DNA from: Saccharopolyspora_D taberi
GTDB lineage: Bacteria > Actinomycetota > Actinomycetes > Mycobacteriales > Pseudonocardiaceae
Assembly (NCBI RefSeq): GCF_039534165.1
Contig: NZ_BAAAUX010000032.1
Location: 14,762-78,761 of the forward strand
Direction of reading: 5' to 3'
DNA: 64,000 nucleotides
The position numbers and the translations under genes are program-made. Shown here one piece after another: positions 33,534 to 42,602 of the stretch; within the stretch, counting starts at the first letter, position 1, and the number at the start of each line of letters is the position of its first letter. The notes under the pieces are model-generated. The model worked only from the letters and a program-made list of their open reading frames with translations, did no database searches and was not told the origin of the DNA.

Positions 33534-34982
33534 TCAGCCCTGGACCTTCTCGGCGATCTTGTCACCGGTGTCCTTGTCGACGCTGCGCCAGTAGGCCAGC
33601 GCGCGTTCCAGGACGGGCTTGCTCACGCCGCCGAGCAGGTGGCCGGAGACGTTGTCGACGAACCGGGCGCGCTCCTCGTCGCTGAAGACCTCGCGCACCA
33701 GGGTGCCCGGCTGGCCGAAGTCGTCGTCCTCGGAGTGCAGGGCGTAGGCGGTGCGCAGGATCTCCTGCTCGACGTTGGCCGGGGCCACGTCGTCGGCGAA
33801 GGTCTCGGTCGCGGCGTGCGGGCCGCCGTAGCTGTTCGGCGCGTAGACCGGGTCCTGGCCGAGGCCGAACCGCATCGAGCCGTCCTTGGAGTAGCTGTTG
33901 ACCTCCGAGATCGGCCGGTTGACCGGCAGCTCCATGTAGTTGGTGCCGATCCGGTAGCGGTGCGCGTCCGGGTAGGAGAACAGCCTGCCCTGCAGCATCT
34001 TGTCCGGCGACGGGCCGATGCCCGGCACCAGGTTCGACGGCTCGAACGCGGACTGCTCGATCTGGGCGAAGTAGTTCTCCGGGTTCCGGTTCAGCACGAA
34101 CCGGCCGACCTCGATCAGCGGGTAGTCGCCGTGCGGCCACACCTTGGTCAGGTCGAACGGGTTGAACCGGTAGTCCGCGGCTTCGGCGTACGGCATGACC
34201 TGCACGTACAGCGTCCAGCTCGGGTGCTCGCCCGCCTTGATGGTGTTCCACAGGTCGCGGATGTGGTGGTCCGCGTCGGTGCCTGCGAGCTGGTCGGCCT
34301 GGGCCTGGGTGAGGAAGTCGTGGCCCTGGTCGGTCTTGAAGTGGTACTTGACCCAGAACTTCTCGCCGCCCGCGTTCTGCCACAGGTAGGTGTGCGAACC
34401 GTAGAGGTTCATGTTCCGCCAGGTGGCCGGGATGCCGCGGTCGCCCATCAGCCAGGTCACCTGGTGGGCCGACTCGGGGCAGGCCGACCAGAAGTCCCAC
34501 TGCATGTCGTGGTCGCGCAGGTGGTTGTCGGCGCGGCGCTTCTGCGAGCGGATGAAGTCCGGGAACTTGATCGCGTCGCGGATGAAGAAGACCGGGGTGT
34601 TGTTGCCGACGAGGTCGTAGTTGCCCTCGGTCGTGTAGAACTTGATCGCGGTTCCGCGCGGGTCGCGCCAGGTGTCGGGGGAACCCAGCTCACCGGCGAC
34701 CGACGAGAACCGGATCAGCGTCTCGGTCCTGGTGCCCGGCTGGAACACGGCGGCCTTGGTGAACTGGCTGACGTCCTCGGTCACCTCGAAGAAGCCGAAC
34801 GCGCCGCCGCCCTTGGCGTGCACCACGCGCTCGGGCACCCGCTCGCGGTTGAACTGCGCGTTCTTCTCGATCAGGTAGTGGTCCTGGAGCAGGACCGGAC
34901 CGTTCGGGCCCGCGGTGAGGGAGTGGTCGTCGCTGCCGACCGGGATGCCGGCATTGGTCGTCGTGAATCGTGCCGAACTCAC
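33534..34982 (-). CDS. katA: Monofunctional haem catalase (small-subunit type)
   Basis: Breaks down hydrogen peroxide. At 482 residues it is a clade-3, small-subunit catalase. The catalytic His55 is in RVVHAKGGGAFGFFEV and the distal Asn in GNYDLVGNNTPVFFIRD. The proximal haem Tyr is in RLFSYPDAHRYRIG near 338. The GTG start overlaps the stop of the fur-like gene (GTGA), so the regulator and the enzyme are translated together, as in other actinomycete furA-catalase operons. Confidence 0.96.
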   Translation of the reverse strand: MSSARFTTTNAGIPVGSDDHSLTAGPNGPVLLQDHYLIEKNAQFNRERVPERVVHAKGGGAFGFFEVTEDVSQFTKAAVFQPGTRTETLIRFSSVAGELGSPDTWRDPRGTAIKFYTTEGNYDLVGNNTPVFFIRDAIKFPDFIRSQKRRADNHLRDHDMQWDFWSACPESAHQVTWLMGDRGIPATWRNMNLYGSHTYLWQNAGGEKFWVKYHFKTDQGHDFLTQAQADQLAGTDADHHIRDLWNTIKAGEHPSWTLYVQVMPYAEAADYRFNPFDLTKVWPHGDYPLIEVGRFVLNRNPENYFAQIEQSAFEPSNLVPGIGPSPDKMLQGRLFSYPDAHRYRIGTNYMELPVNRPISEVNSYSKDGSMRFGLGQDPVYAPNSYGGPHAATETFADDVAPANVEQEILRTAYALHSEDDDFGQPGTLVREVFSDEERARFVDNVSGHLLGGVSKPVLERALAYWRSVDKDTGDKIAEKVQG

Positions 34983-35461
34983 GATCGCGCCTCCTCGTGG
35001 TGGTCGGTCGGCTCGTCGGCCGACGATCGACAGTCTGGGCAACGACCCCAGAAGACGATCTCCGCCTCGTCGACCTCGAAGCCCGCGGTGGTCGACGGCG
35101 TCAGGCACGGCGCGGCGCCGTGGACGCAGTCCACGTCCTCGGTCCGGCCGCACTGGCGGCACACCAGGTGGTGGTGGTTGTCGGCGGTGCGGGTCTCGAA
35201 CCGGGCCGGGTGCCCGGCCGGTTCGATGCGCCGGAGGAGCCCGGCCTCGGTGCACGCGTTCAGGACGTCGTAGACGGCCTGCGTGGACACCGAACCCAGG
35301 TCCTGCCGAACCGCGCTCGCCACCTGGTCCGCGGTCGAGTGCGGGTGGTCCCGCAGCCACCGCAGCGTCGCGATCCTGGGCCCGGTCGCCCGCAGCCCGG
35401 CGCCGCGCAACCGTTCGCGCACGTCACCGGGGGTCTTGGCGGGGACCGCATCGGGGGTCAT
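34979..35461 (-). CDS. furA: Fur-family peroxide-responsive repressor (FurA/CatR type)
   Basis: Metal-dependent repressor probably controlling itself and katA. The winged helix covers residues 15-85 (LRATGPRIATLRWL, STQAVYDVLNACTEAGL). The metal-binding part has HHHLVCRQCG and FWGRCPDC, two CxxC zinc sites. Relatives sense peroxide by metal-catalysed oxidation. It precedes katA with a 4-bp overlap. The promoter upstream contains a short inverted repeat matching furA operators. At 160 residues the length is usual. Confidence 0.93.
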   Translation of the reverse strand: MTPDAVPAKTPGDVRERLRGAGLRATGPRIATLRWLRDHPHSTADQVASAVRQDLGSVSTQAVYDVLNACTEAGLLRRIEPAGHPARFETRTADNHHHLVCRQCGRTEDVDCVHGAAPCLTPSTTAGFEVDEAEIVFWGRCPDCRSSADEPTDHHEEARS

Positions 35462-35471
35462 GGCGCCACCC

Positions 35472-35502
35472 AGTATGCCACGGATAAACTGGAATCAGTC
35501 AA
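35472..35502 (-). promoter_or_regulatory. furA-katA promoter and probable FurA operator
   Basis: On the minus strand TTGACT (35497-35502) and CATACT (35472-35477) are spaced 19 bp. ACTGATTCCAGT (35488-35499) overlaps the -35 and has ACTG/CAGT arms, as in known actinomycete furA operators. The expected transcription start is within a few bases of the furA ATG (35461), so the mRNA is probably nearly leaderless. Confidence 0.65.
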
Positions 35503-35540
35503 GATAACGTCCCCAACATGTGGTGAGCGCCCCGGCCACC

Positions 35541-35933
35541 TCAGCTGACGGCCTCGGCGAGCGCGTGGCTGTCCTCGTAGGCGTGGTAACGGGTGATCCT
35601 GCCATCGACGACGGTGAAGTGGAACGCGAAGGGCGTGATGAAGGGCTTGCCGGTGGCCCGGACGATCTGGTGCATGTGCCCGAGGGCAACCGCGTGCTCA
35701 CCGTCGACGAGCAGCCGCGCGACGTCGAATGCCCTGCGCTCCAGCCGCTCGGGCAGCAGCGCGAAGAACTCGGCGACCTCGGCCCTGGTCGACAGCCTGC
35801 CGACCCACGGGACGGCCGGGGAGCCGTAGACGTACCAGTCGACGGACTCGGCGAACAGCGCCGTCGCGCCTTCGGCGTCGCCGGCCCCGATGCGGGCGTA
35901 GAACTCCTCGATGGTGGCGCGGGTGTCGTTCAT
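35541..35933 (-). CDS. SnoaL/NTF2-like protein
   Basis: A 130-residue cone-shaped NTF2-fold protein: N-terminal helices (TIEEFYARIGAGDAEGATALF), then FAESVDWYVYG, and strands FHFTVVDGRITRYHAYED. Families of this kind include polyketide cyclases, isomerases and inactive ligand-binding proteins, and the sequence does not decide between them. It is divergent from the MarR gene, which may regulate it. Confidence 0.85.
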   Translation of the reverse strand: MNDTRATIEEFYARIGAGDAEGATALFAESVDWYVYGSPAVPWVGRLSTRAEVAEFFALLPERLERRAFDVARLLVDGEHAVALGHMHQIVRATGKPFITPFAFHFTVVDGRITRYHAYEDSHALAEAVS

Positions 35934-36028
35934 GGCTACCTCCTGATCACGATGTCAGGAGGTGCAAGCGGATGGCCCCCAGATTTATTCCGCGCATCAA
36001 CTATCCGCCCAGCAACTAAGATGGCGGG

Positions 36029-36487
36029 GTGAGCGACATCGACGATCCGCGGCTGACCGCGTCCGGGCTGCTGATGGAGGCCCACGACGGCCTGGTCCGC
36101 AAGCTCCTGCCGGGGCTGGCAGCGCACGGCCTGGCCCGCCCGGACTTCAACGTGCTGATCCGCCTGGCCCGGTCACCGGGCGGCAGACTGCGGATGAGCG
36201 ACCTCGCAGCGCAGACGGCACTGTCCACCAGCGGCATCACCCGGGTCGTGGACCGCCTCGAAGCAAGGGGCTTCGCCGACCGCGAGTCCCGCCCCGACGA
36301 CCGCCGCAGCACCTACGCGGTCGTCACGGCAGAAGGAAGGAAAGTGCTGGAGCGTTTCCTGCCCGACCACCTGGCCGAGATCGACAGGTGGCTGACGGGT
36401 TTGCTGACGCCCGAGCAGCTGGACGCACTGCTGGAGGCCCTGCGCACCGTACGGGACGAGGTGTTCCCAGAGGCCACCTCGCACTAG
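36029..36487 (+). CDS. MarR-family transcriptional regulator
   Basis: Winged-helix dimeric regulator of 152 residues. The DNA-binding core is clear: LRMSDLAAQTALSTSGITRVVDRLEARGFADRE, followed by the wing RPDDRRSTYAVVTAEGRKVLE. It probably controls the divergent SnoaL-like gene in response to a small phenolic or drug-like ligand. The GTG start lacks a spaced ribosome binding site; AACTAAGAT just upstream may be a -10 box of a leaderless transcript. A copy of the structured repeat begins right after its TAG stop. Confidence 0.9.
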   Translation: MSDIDDPRLTASGLLMEAHDGLVRKLLPGLAAHGLARPDFNVLIRLARSPGGRLRMSDLAAQTALSTSGITRVVDRLEARGFADRESRPDDRRSTYAVVTAEGRKVLERFLPDHLAEIDRWLTGLLTPEQLDALLEALRTVRDEVFPEATSH

Positions 36488-36975
36488 GGCACCACCCAGA
36501 CCAACGCGCCCAGCGGACAACGAAGTCCCCACCCACAAGGGCGGAGTTGAAGTCTCCGCGCACAACGCGCCCAGCAAATGCCCCCACCTACAAGGGCGGG
36601 GTTTGGTTCTCATCCCGTCGACCTGGCGCCAGCCCGATCAGGCCGTGTCAAGGGGGCACCGACAAGAAAACCGCAGCGGCCAAGCAATAAGGCCCCCTTG
36701 ACGCGGTCTGATAGCCCTCGTGGAGGTCGACGGGATGAGAACCACCCCAACCGAACCGCAGCGAACCGCGGAGACTCATCCCGGAGACCTGCCGGGGGTC
36801 TGGGGGCGGCGAGCGCCCCAGAACCACGAGCCCAAAAGAACCCGAACCGGCAGAGCCGCTTCGGTCCCGGAGACCTGCCGGGGGTCCGGGGGCGGCGAGC
36901 GCCCCGGAAACCACGAGCCCAACAGGAACCCGAACCGGCAGAGCCGCTCCCGTCCGGGAGCCCGACTGCAGACCC
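36488..36975. repeat. Structured dispersed repeat, copy 2
   Basis: Begins right after the marR TAG and runs up to the convergent GH35 stop. Compared with copy 1 it has an extra partial lead unit. The long hairpin at 36605-36743 has identical outer 20-bp arms (36605-36624 and 36724-36743) and nearly identical inner arms, but a different loop sequence after the shared ACAAGAAAACCGCAGCG. Two tandem units with CCGGAGACCTGCCGGGGGTC follow, each with paired CTGGGG/CCCCAG-type arms. In this copy GGGTCCGGGGG...CCCCGG keeps the pairing (compensated changes). Confidence 0.85.
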
Positions 36976-38832
36976 TCACCCCAAATCAGCTTCGGAGCGA
37001 ACCTCGATCCCCCCACCACCCCGATACATCTCCAACACCAAAACCTCATTCCCACCCCGCCGCCAAAGAGGCCCAGGAGCATAAAGAGTCCGCTGTGGAC
37101 CAACATCCCAATACCGCCCGAGCAAAAACCCGTTCAACCACACCAACCCCTTCTCCCACCCGGGAAACGCAAGAAACCCGTCAGCAGGCTCCGGCACCGA
37201 GATCTCCGCCCGGTGAAACACCGGCCCGACCGAAGTCCCCCCGCCGAACCGAAGCCCGAACCGAAGCCCGGACAGGTCGTCCAACGGCAGGCACCGGACC
37301 TCCCACCCGTGCAGCGCCTGCGCGCCGAGCAGCACCCGATCGCTGATCCCCTTCGGATCGCTGAGCAGCTGCCCGAAGTTGACCCGCCCACCGGTATCGA
37401 CCAGCAGGTCCAACCGCCCCGACGAGCCCGGCACCGCGATGTCGATGGTCTGGTCCGGGGTGTTGCGATCGAGCGTCCCGAGGTACTTGCCGTCGCTGAA
37501 CACCAATGCTCGGTCAGCGAGTCCGGAGATCCCCAGCCCGGCGGCGGCCCGCGGCCCCTGGATGCGAGTGCTGTAGTGGATCAGCCCGTACGGCTGGCCG
37601 AACTTCTCCATGTGCGCGGGAATCGCACTGTGCACCGGAGTGCTGAGCACGTCCAGCGACTCCAGCAGCCCGACCGTCTCATGAGGACGGACGGTCTGCG
37701 GCGCCAGGCGCGGTGGCAGTTCCGGCAGCGGTTCGTCGGGGACGGGCGCGTGCTTGGCGATGGCCTCGCGGATGCGGTGGAACTTCGTCGTCAGCTCCCC
37801 GGCCTCGCCGATGGGGGAGTCGTAGTCGTAGCTGGTGATCGTCGGCTGGTAGAGGTCGTTGCCGGTGTCGTAGTTCGCCCCGGCCCACCAGCCGAAGTTG
37901 GTTCCCCCGGTGGCCATGTACAGCGACACCGACGCTCCCGCCGCGAGCATCTTGTCGACGTGACCGGCGGTCTCGACCGGGTCCGTGGTGTGGTGCTGCT
38001 CGCCCCAGTGGTCGAACCAGCCGTCCCAGAACTCCGTGCACCACAAGGGACCTTCCGGCTGGTACTCGCGCAACGCCTTGAGCGGGTCGGTCGGATCACC
38101 GGAGAAGTTCACGGTCGCGAGCACGTCGGGAAGGTTCCCGCCGCGAAGCATGTAGTCGGACGGCCCGTTGGAGCAGAACAGCAGGCTGTCGACACCGCGC
38201 TCGCGCATGGCGTTCTTCAGCTGCTCCAGGTGCACCTGGTCGTTGCCGTAGCTGCCGTACTCGTTCTCGACCTGGAGCGCCAGCAACGGCCCGCCCTTGG
38301 TCGCCTGCAACGGCGTCAGGCGCGGCAGCAGCTCGTCGAACCAGCGCAGCGTCAGGTCGGTGTAGGCCGGATCGCTGCACCGCAGCGGCAGGTTCCGGTC
38401 TTCGAGCAGCCAGGGCGGCAGGCCGCCGAAGTCCCACTCGGCGCAGATGTAGGGGCCGGGGCGGACGATGACCTTGAGCCCGACCTCGCCCGCGGTCTCG
38501 ACGAACCGGGCCACGTCCCGCCAGCCGGAGAAGTCGGCCTGTCCGCGCCGCGGCTCGTGGAAGTTCCAGGCGACGTAGGTGTCGACCGAGTTCAGGCCCA
38601 GCGCGCGCATCCGGAGCAGCCGGTCGCGCCACTGGTCGGGATGCGTGCGGAAGTAGTGCATCTCGCCGGCGATGATCCGGAACGGCTCCCCGTCGAGCAG
38701 GAACTCGTCGCCGCGCACGGTGAGCCCGGACCGGCCGGTGGCCTCGGCCAGCACCCGGTTCGTCCCGGCGACCGTCGCCGCGCCGCCGAGCGCGACCGCT
38801 CCCAGGAACCCTCGTCGACTGAAACCAGCCAT
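36976..38832 (-). CDS. Tat-exported GH35 beta-galactosidase
   Basis: Secreted glycosidase of 618 residues. A twin-arginine signal (SRRGFLGAVALGGAATVAG) is followed by a mature GH35 barrel. Landmarks are GEMHYFRTHPDQWRDRL near 57, DTYVAWNFHEPRRG near 84, VRPGPYICAEWDFGGLP near 123, the acid/base Glu in QVENEYGSYG (189 or 191) and the nucleophile Glu267 in WCTEFWDGW. C-terminal beta domains follow. It should release terminal galactose from plant or other polysaccharides outside the cell. The 3' end abuts the structured repeat. Confidence 0.95.
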   Translation of the reverse strand: MAGFSRRGFLGAVALGGAATVAGTNRVLAEATGRSGLTVRGDEFLLDGEPFRIIAGEMHYFRTHPDQWRDRLLRMRALGLNSVDTYVAWNFHEPRRGQADFSGWRDVARFVETAGEVGLKVIVRPGPYICAEWDFGGLPPWLLEDRNLPLRCSDPAYTDLTLRWFDELLPRLTPLQATKGGPLLALQVENEYGSYGNDQVHLEQLKNAMRERGVDSLLFCSNGPSDYMLRGGNLPDVLATVNFSGDPTDPLKALREYQPEGPLWCTEFWDGWFDHWGEQHHTTDPVETAGHVDKMLAAGASVSLYMATGGTNFGWWAGANYDTGNDLYQPTITSYDYDSPIGEAGELTTKFHRIREAIAKHAPVPDEPLPELPPRLAPQTVRPHETVGLLESLDVLSTPVHSAIPAHMEKFGQPYGLIHYSTRIQGPRAAAGLGISGLADRALVFSDGKYLGTLDRNTPDQTIDIAVPGSSGRLDLLVDTGGRVNFGQLLSDPKGISDRVLLGAQALHGWEVRCLPLDDLSGLRFGLRFGGGTSVGPVFHRAEISVPEPADGFLAFPGWEKGLVWLNGFLLGRYWDVGPQRTLYAPGPLWRRGGNEVLVLEMYRGGGGIEVRSEADLG

Positions 38833-39024
38833 GCCAACTCCTTCGCAAAGATGCTTGAAACCACATTGTTTCGCGCTCTTTCACGCAGAAATTGAGGATA
38901 GGTGGCTCGCCGGTCACGGACTTCGACCAAACGGCGGAACACGGGCCGGAAGCCCCTGTGCGCTCCGGGTGGCGCGGCCGAACCTTGAACCGCGAGGCGG
39001 GACCGACCGGCCACGGGAGTGATC

Positions 39025-39522
39025 ATGACCAGGAAAGTGGCGGACTGCCGCAAGTACCCGAGCGAGATGAACTGCACGCTGACGATCAGCGGCGAGGAGG
39101 ACGAGGTCCTGCGGGCCGCCGTCGACCACGCCGTCTCGGTGCACGGCCACGAGGACAGCGACCAGCTGCGCACGGACATCCGGGGCCTTCTTGAAGACGA
39201 AGCGCCCGCCGCGGGCGGCAACGGGATGAACTTCGTCCAGCTCATCGAGTTCCGGACGAAGCGGCGCGAGGAGCTGAACCGGCTGCTGGACGAGTGGGAG
39301 GACGTCACCGGCGGCAAGCGCACCGCGACCCGCGCGGTGCTGACCACCGACCACGACCAACCGGACAGCTTCTACGAGTTCGTGGAGTTTCCGTCCTATG
39401 AGGACGCTATGCGGAACTCGGCGCTGCCGGAGACCGACGCGCTGGCGCAGCGGATGCGCGAACTGTGCGAGGGCGAGCCGACGTTCCACAACCTCGACGT
39501 CGTTCGGGCGGAGCGGTTGTAG
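39025..39522 (+). CDS. DUF1059 domain fused to a ferredoxin-like (ABM-type) domain
   Basis: A 165-residue protein of two parts. Residues 1-58 are DUF1059 (KVADCRKYPSEMNCTLTISG, HAVSVHGHEDSDQLRTDIR), a small domain of unknown function with two Cys. Residues about 68-165 look like a dimeric alpha/beta barrel (MNFVQLIEFRTKRREELNRL, FYEFVEFPSYEDAMRNS), as in antibiotic-biosynthesis monooxygenase-like proteins. GGGAG precedes ATG 39025 by six bases. The activity is unknown. Confidence 0.8.
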   Translation: MTRKVADCRKYPSEMNCTLTISGEEDEVLRAAVDHAVSVHGHEDSDQLRTDIRGLLEDEAPAAGGNGMNFVQLIEFRTKRREELNRLLDEWEDVTGGKRTATRAVLTTDHDQPDSFYEFVEFPSYEDAMRNSALPETDALAQRMRELCEGEPTFHNLDVVRAERL

Positions 39523-39614
39523 GCAGAGAGCGGCTTATAGGCAGAGGCGGGGCGCTTGAGTGCGCCCCGCCCTGTTGTGAATCCGCCCTGCGGGCGGATG
39601 GTGCGTTGCACCGG

Positions 39615-41453
39615 CTAACGCCCCATCGGGGGCGTTAGCACCCGCCGCGCGAAGTGGATCTCGGCGGCGACCTGGCGCAGCGTCTCGGCCACCACCAGCG
39701 ATCCGTGCCCGGCGTCGTAGCGGTAGAACTCGAACGGCACCTCCCGCTCGGCCAGCCGGTCCAGGTAGTTCAGGATCTGCTGGATCGGGCAGCGCGGGTC
39801 GTTGTCCCCGGCCAGCACCAGCACCGGCGCCCGCACCTGCTCGACGTAGGTAAGCGGCGAGCAGTCGCGGTAGACGTCCGGCACGTCCTCCGGCGAGCCG
39901 CCGAACAGCGCCCGGTCGTAGGCGCGCAGCGGCTCCATCTCGTCGGCATAGGCCGAGACGTAGTCGGCGACCGGAACCCCGGCGACACCGCACGCCCAGC
40001 GCTCCGGCTGCGTGCCCAGCGCCAGCAGCGTGAGGTAGCCGCCCCAGGACGCGCCCGCGACCACGCTCAGCTCGGGCGTGGTCAGGCCCTCCTTGACCGC
40101 CCAGTCCTGGACGCGCGCGACGTCCTCCAGCTCGGTCAGCCCCGGGCGGCCCTCGATGGCGTCCCGCCAGGCCGAGCCGTAGCCGGTCGAACCCCGGTAG
40201 TTGATCTCCACCACCGCGAAGCCGGCGTCCAGCCACGCCGCGCGGTAGGCCGAGAACCGGTCCTCGTCGGCCGCGTGCGGGCCGCCGTGCAGGTTGAACA
40301 CCGTCGGGAACGGGCCATCGCCCTCCGGCCGCGAGACCAGCGCGTGCACGGTGTCGTTCGGCCCGTGCGGCACGTCGACGAAGACGTCGCCGACCGGCTG
40401 CGATCCCGGCGCGCGGTCGCCCGGCGGCGACAGCAGCACCTGGTCCTCGCCGTCCCGCGACAGCGCTCGGACCAGCGACGGGGTCGCGGCCGAGGACCAG
40501 GAGTACTCCACCGAGTGGTCCGGCCGGACCGTCGCGCCCGCGACCGTGCCCGCCGGCGTGGGCAGGTCGGTGAGCTCGCCGGAGGCGAAGTCGTAGCGGT
40601 GCATCGTGGTGCGGGCGTGGTGGGTGTGCGCGATCAGCAGCGCCTTGCCGTCCGGGTACCAGTCCGCCGAGATCTCGCCGGGCAGGTCCAGCCGCAGCTC
40701 GGTCTCGGTGTCGGCCCCGACGTCCCAGATCAGCAGCTCCTCGCGGCCCCGGCGCTCGTGCAGCACCAGCAGCCGCTGGTCGCCGGTGACCGGCGCGAAG
40801 TCCAGCGCGTCGAGCCCCTTGCCCGGTCCGTCCCACTTCTCGGCGACCACCGAGCCGTCGGTGCGCAGCACGCGCAGCGCCGGGTGCCTGCTGTCGCCGT
40901 GCTCGGAGTGCGAGATCGCCAGCAGCGACTCGTCCCAGGACAGCGCGGACAGCCCGCCGTCCTGCTCATGCTGGTAGACGACTTCCGGCGCCCCGCCGTC
41001 GCGGCTGACCCACACCGTCACGCCGTCGTCGGTGGACATCGCCAGGCCGGTCACCCGCGCGCCCAGCTCCAGCCCGGACGGGTAGCCGGGGTGGGTGCCG
41101 GGCACGGCCTCCCGGTGCCCGTCCGCGCCGAACGGCTGCACGACCCAGGTGCCGAACTCGTCGCCGTCGGTGTCGTTGAACCACCAGATGTGCTCGCCGT
41201 CGGCCGACAGGGTGCCGTGGAAGGTCCCGTTCGGACGGTCGGTCACCTGGCGGTGCGAGTCGCGTTCGCGGTCCCAGGCGTAGATCTCCCACGTGCCGCT
41301 GACGTTGGACACGTACAGGCTGCGCTGCGGCGCGTCGCGTGCCCAGTCCGGAAGCGAGACGCGCGGAGCGCTGAACCTGGCCCGCCAGCGGGCTTCGGTG
41401 GTCGGGTCGTCGAACAGCTTCTCGGGGATCTGCGCCTCAGGGTAGGTACTCAC
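39615..41453 (-). CDS. S9-family prolyl oligopeptidase-like serine peptidase
   Basis: A 612-residue cytoplasmic peptidase. The N-terminal part (about 40-360) is a beta-propeller of WD-like blades (GTWEIYAWDRERDSHRQVTD). The C-terminal alpha/beta-hydrolase domain has the oxyanion segment LHGGPHAADED and the nucleophile Ser in GASWGGY. The Asp is in LAGDNDPRCPIQQ and the His in DAGHGSLV. GTG 41453 begins VSTYPEAQIPEKLF; the longer reading upstream is not family-like. The substrate is probably short peptides or acylated peptides. Confidence 0.93.
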   Translation of the reverse strand: MSTYPEAQIPEKLFDDPTTEARWRARFSAPRVSLPDWARDAPQRSLYVSNVSGTWEIYAWDRERDSHRQVTDRPNGTFHGTLSADGEHIWWFNDTDGDEFGTWVVQPFGADGHREAVPGTHPGYPSGLELGARVTGLAMSTDDGVTVWVSRDGGAPEVVYQHEQDGGLSALSWDESLLAISHSEHGDSRHPALRVLRTDGSVVAEKWDGPGKGLDALDFAPVTGDQRLLVLHERRGREELLIWDVGADTETELRLDLPGEISADWYPDGKALLIAHTHHARTTMHRYDFASGELTDLPTPAGTVAGATVRPDHSVEYSWSSAATPSLVRALSRDGEDQVLLSPPGDRAPGSQPVGDVFVDVPHGPNDTVHALVSRPEGDGPFPTVFNLHGGPHAADEDRFSAYRAAWLDAGFAVVEINYRGSTGYGSAWRDAIEGRPGLTELEDVARVQDWAVKEGLTTPELSVVAGASWGGYLTLLALGTQPERWACGVAGVPVADYVSAYADEMEPLRAYDRALFGGSPEDVPDVYRDCSPLTYVEQVRAPVLVLAGDNDPRCPIQQILNYLDRLAEREVPFEFYRYDAGHGSLVVAETLRQVAAEIHFARRVLTPPMGR

Positions 41454-41556
41454 CCCATCGATCCTGCCCCATGTCATCCGCAGGCTGGCGAAGTGGGAAA
41501 GGAATGCCACGGACGAGTGACTTGGCGGGCCTTCGGCGGGTTGATCAGGTACGGGG

Positions 41557-42435
41557 CTAGTACAGGATCGACGGCAGGTAGGCCCCGGAAGGCTCGTTGT
41601 AGAGCCCGATGGACATCAACGTCGTCACCATCCGGATCCGCAGCCCGCGGTCGAGGCACCACCCGACGAGCTCGCCGTTGCGGCCGGGCAGGAGGAATCC
41701 GGGACCGCTGAACTCCGGCGCCGCGGCGATGAGCGCCCGCATGCCGTCATTGGTCGACGCGACCGAGTGCGCGAAGAAGCCCACGCCCGTCGTGTAGCCG
41801 GTGATCCGTCCGCCGTGCTCGACGACCTGGGCGCTTCCCTGCGAAAGCGCGTCCCGCACCTCCCCGGCGCGGTCGTGGCCGTGCACGGCCCGGCAGATCC
41901 GGTTGCACTCGTCGAAGTCGTCGAACGTCGCCTGCCGGACGGAATAGCCCGGCACCGCAGCGCCGATCGGTTCGCCCCACATGTTCAGCACGGGTTCGCG
42001 GATCCGGAACCCGAGCTTGGAGTAGAGGCTCAGCGACCGGTTGTGGTACGCGGCTTGGAGCAGCCGCACACCGGGAAACCCCCGCTGTTCCGCGCGAAGC
42101 AGCACGTCGGCCATCAACGCCCTGCCGACGCCCGAGTCCTGCACGCCGGGGGCGACGGTGATGGGTCCGACACCGGCGATGACCGAACGCTCGTCGAGGA
42201 AGTTGCTCCCGACGACCTCGCCGTCGATCTCCGCCGCGACGCCGTAGAACTCCGGGTGCGACAGCAGCCCGCGCACCGCGGCCACCCCCACCTCCGAGGA
42301 CGGGAAGTCCGGCGGGAACCCGTGTTCGTCGGCGAGCGTGGCGAAGGCGTTGTAGCAGATCCGGCCGCACGGCTCGGCATCGTCGGGCACGGCAGGCCGC
42401 AGCACGGCCCGCGTCCCACCCGGAAACGTCGACAT
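41557..42435 (-). CDS. GNAT-family N-acetyltransferase (two GNAT-like halves)
   Basis: A 292-residue protein. The first half (about 10-160) is a clear GNAT domain, with the acetyl-CoA loop ITVAPGVQDSGVGRALM (Q/D-x-G-V-G-R-A) and NRSLSLYSKLGFRIREPV. The second half (165-292) starts with VRQATFDDFDECNRICRAVHGHDR, like a second, degenerate GNAT repeat. Small-molecule or protein substrates are possible. It faces the MFS gene divergently across 167 bp. Confidence 0.88.
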   Translation of the reverse strand: MSTFPGGTRAVLRPAVPDDAEPCGRICYNAFATLADEHGFPPDFPSSEVGVAAVRGLLSHPEFYGVAAEIDGEVVGSNFLDERSVIAGVGPITVAPGVQDSGVGRALMADVLLRAEQRGFPGVRLLQAAYHNRSLSLYSKLGFRIREPVLNMWGEPIGAAVPGYSVRQATFDDFDECNRICRAVHGHDRAGEVRDALSQGSAQVVEHGGRITGYTTGVGFFAHSVASTNDGMRALIAAAPEFSGPGFLLPGRNGELVGWCLDRGLRIRMVTTLMSIGLYNEPSGAYLPSILY

Positions 42436-42602
42436 CGCTCCTCCTCACGCCGTCGCCGGAATACCCGGCGGAGGAGCGGATGACACCGCTGGCAACGGAG
42501 AAGGGCCCGGCCTGCCGGAGCGGGTGGCAGGGGCGCCTGTGGCGCAGGACATGGACCGCGAACTTGACCCTCACATGGATGGCAGACTTTAGCGTCCGGG
42601 CC

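Noticed and set aside
36488..36612. CRISPR-like direct repeats (CCCCACCCACAAGGGCGG)
   Set aside because: Only two to three copies at irregular spacing, present as part of the larger dispersed element.
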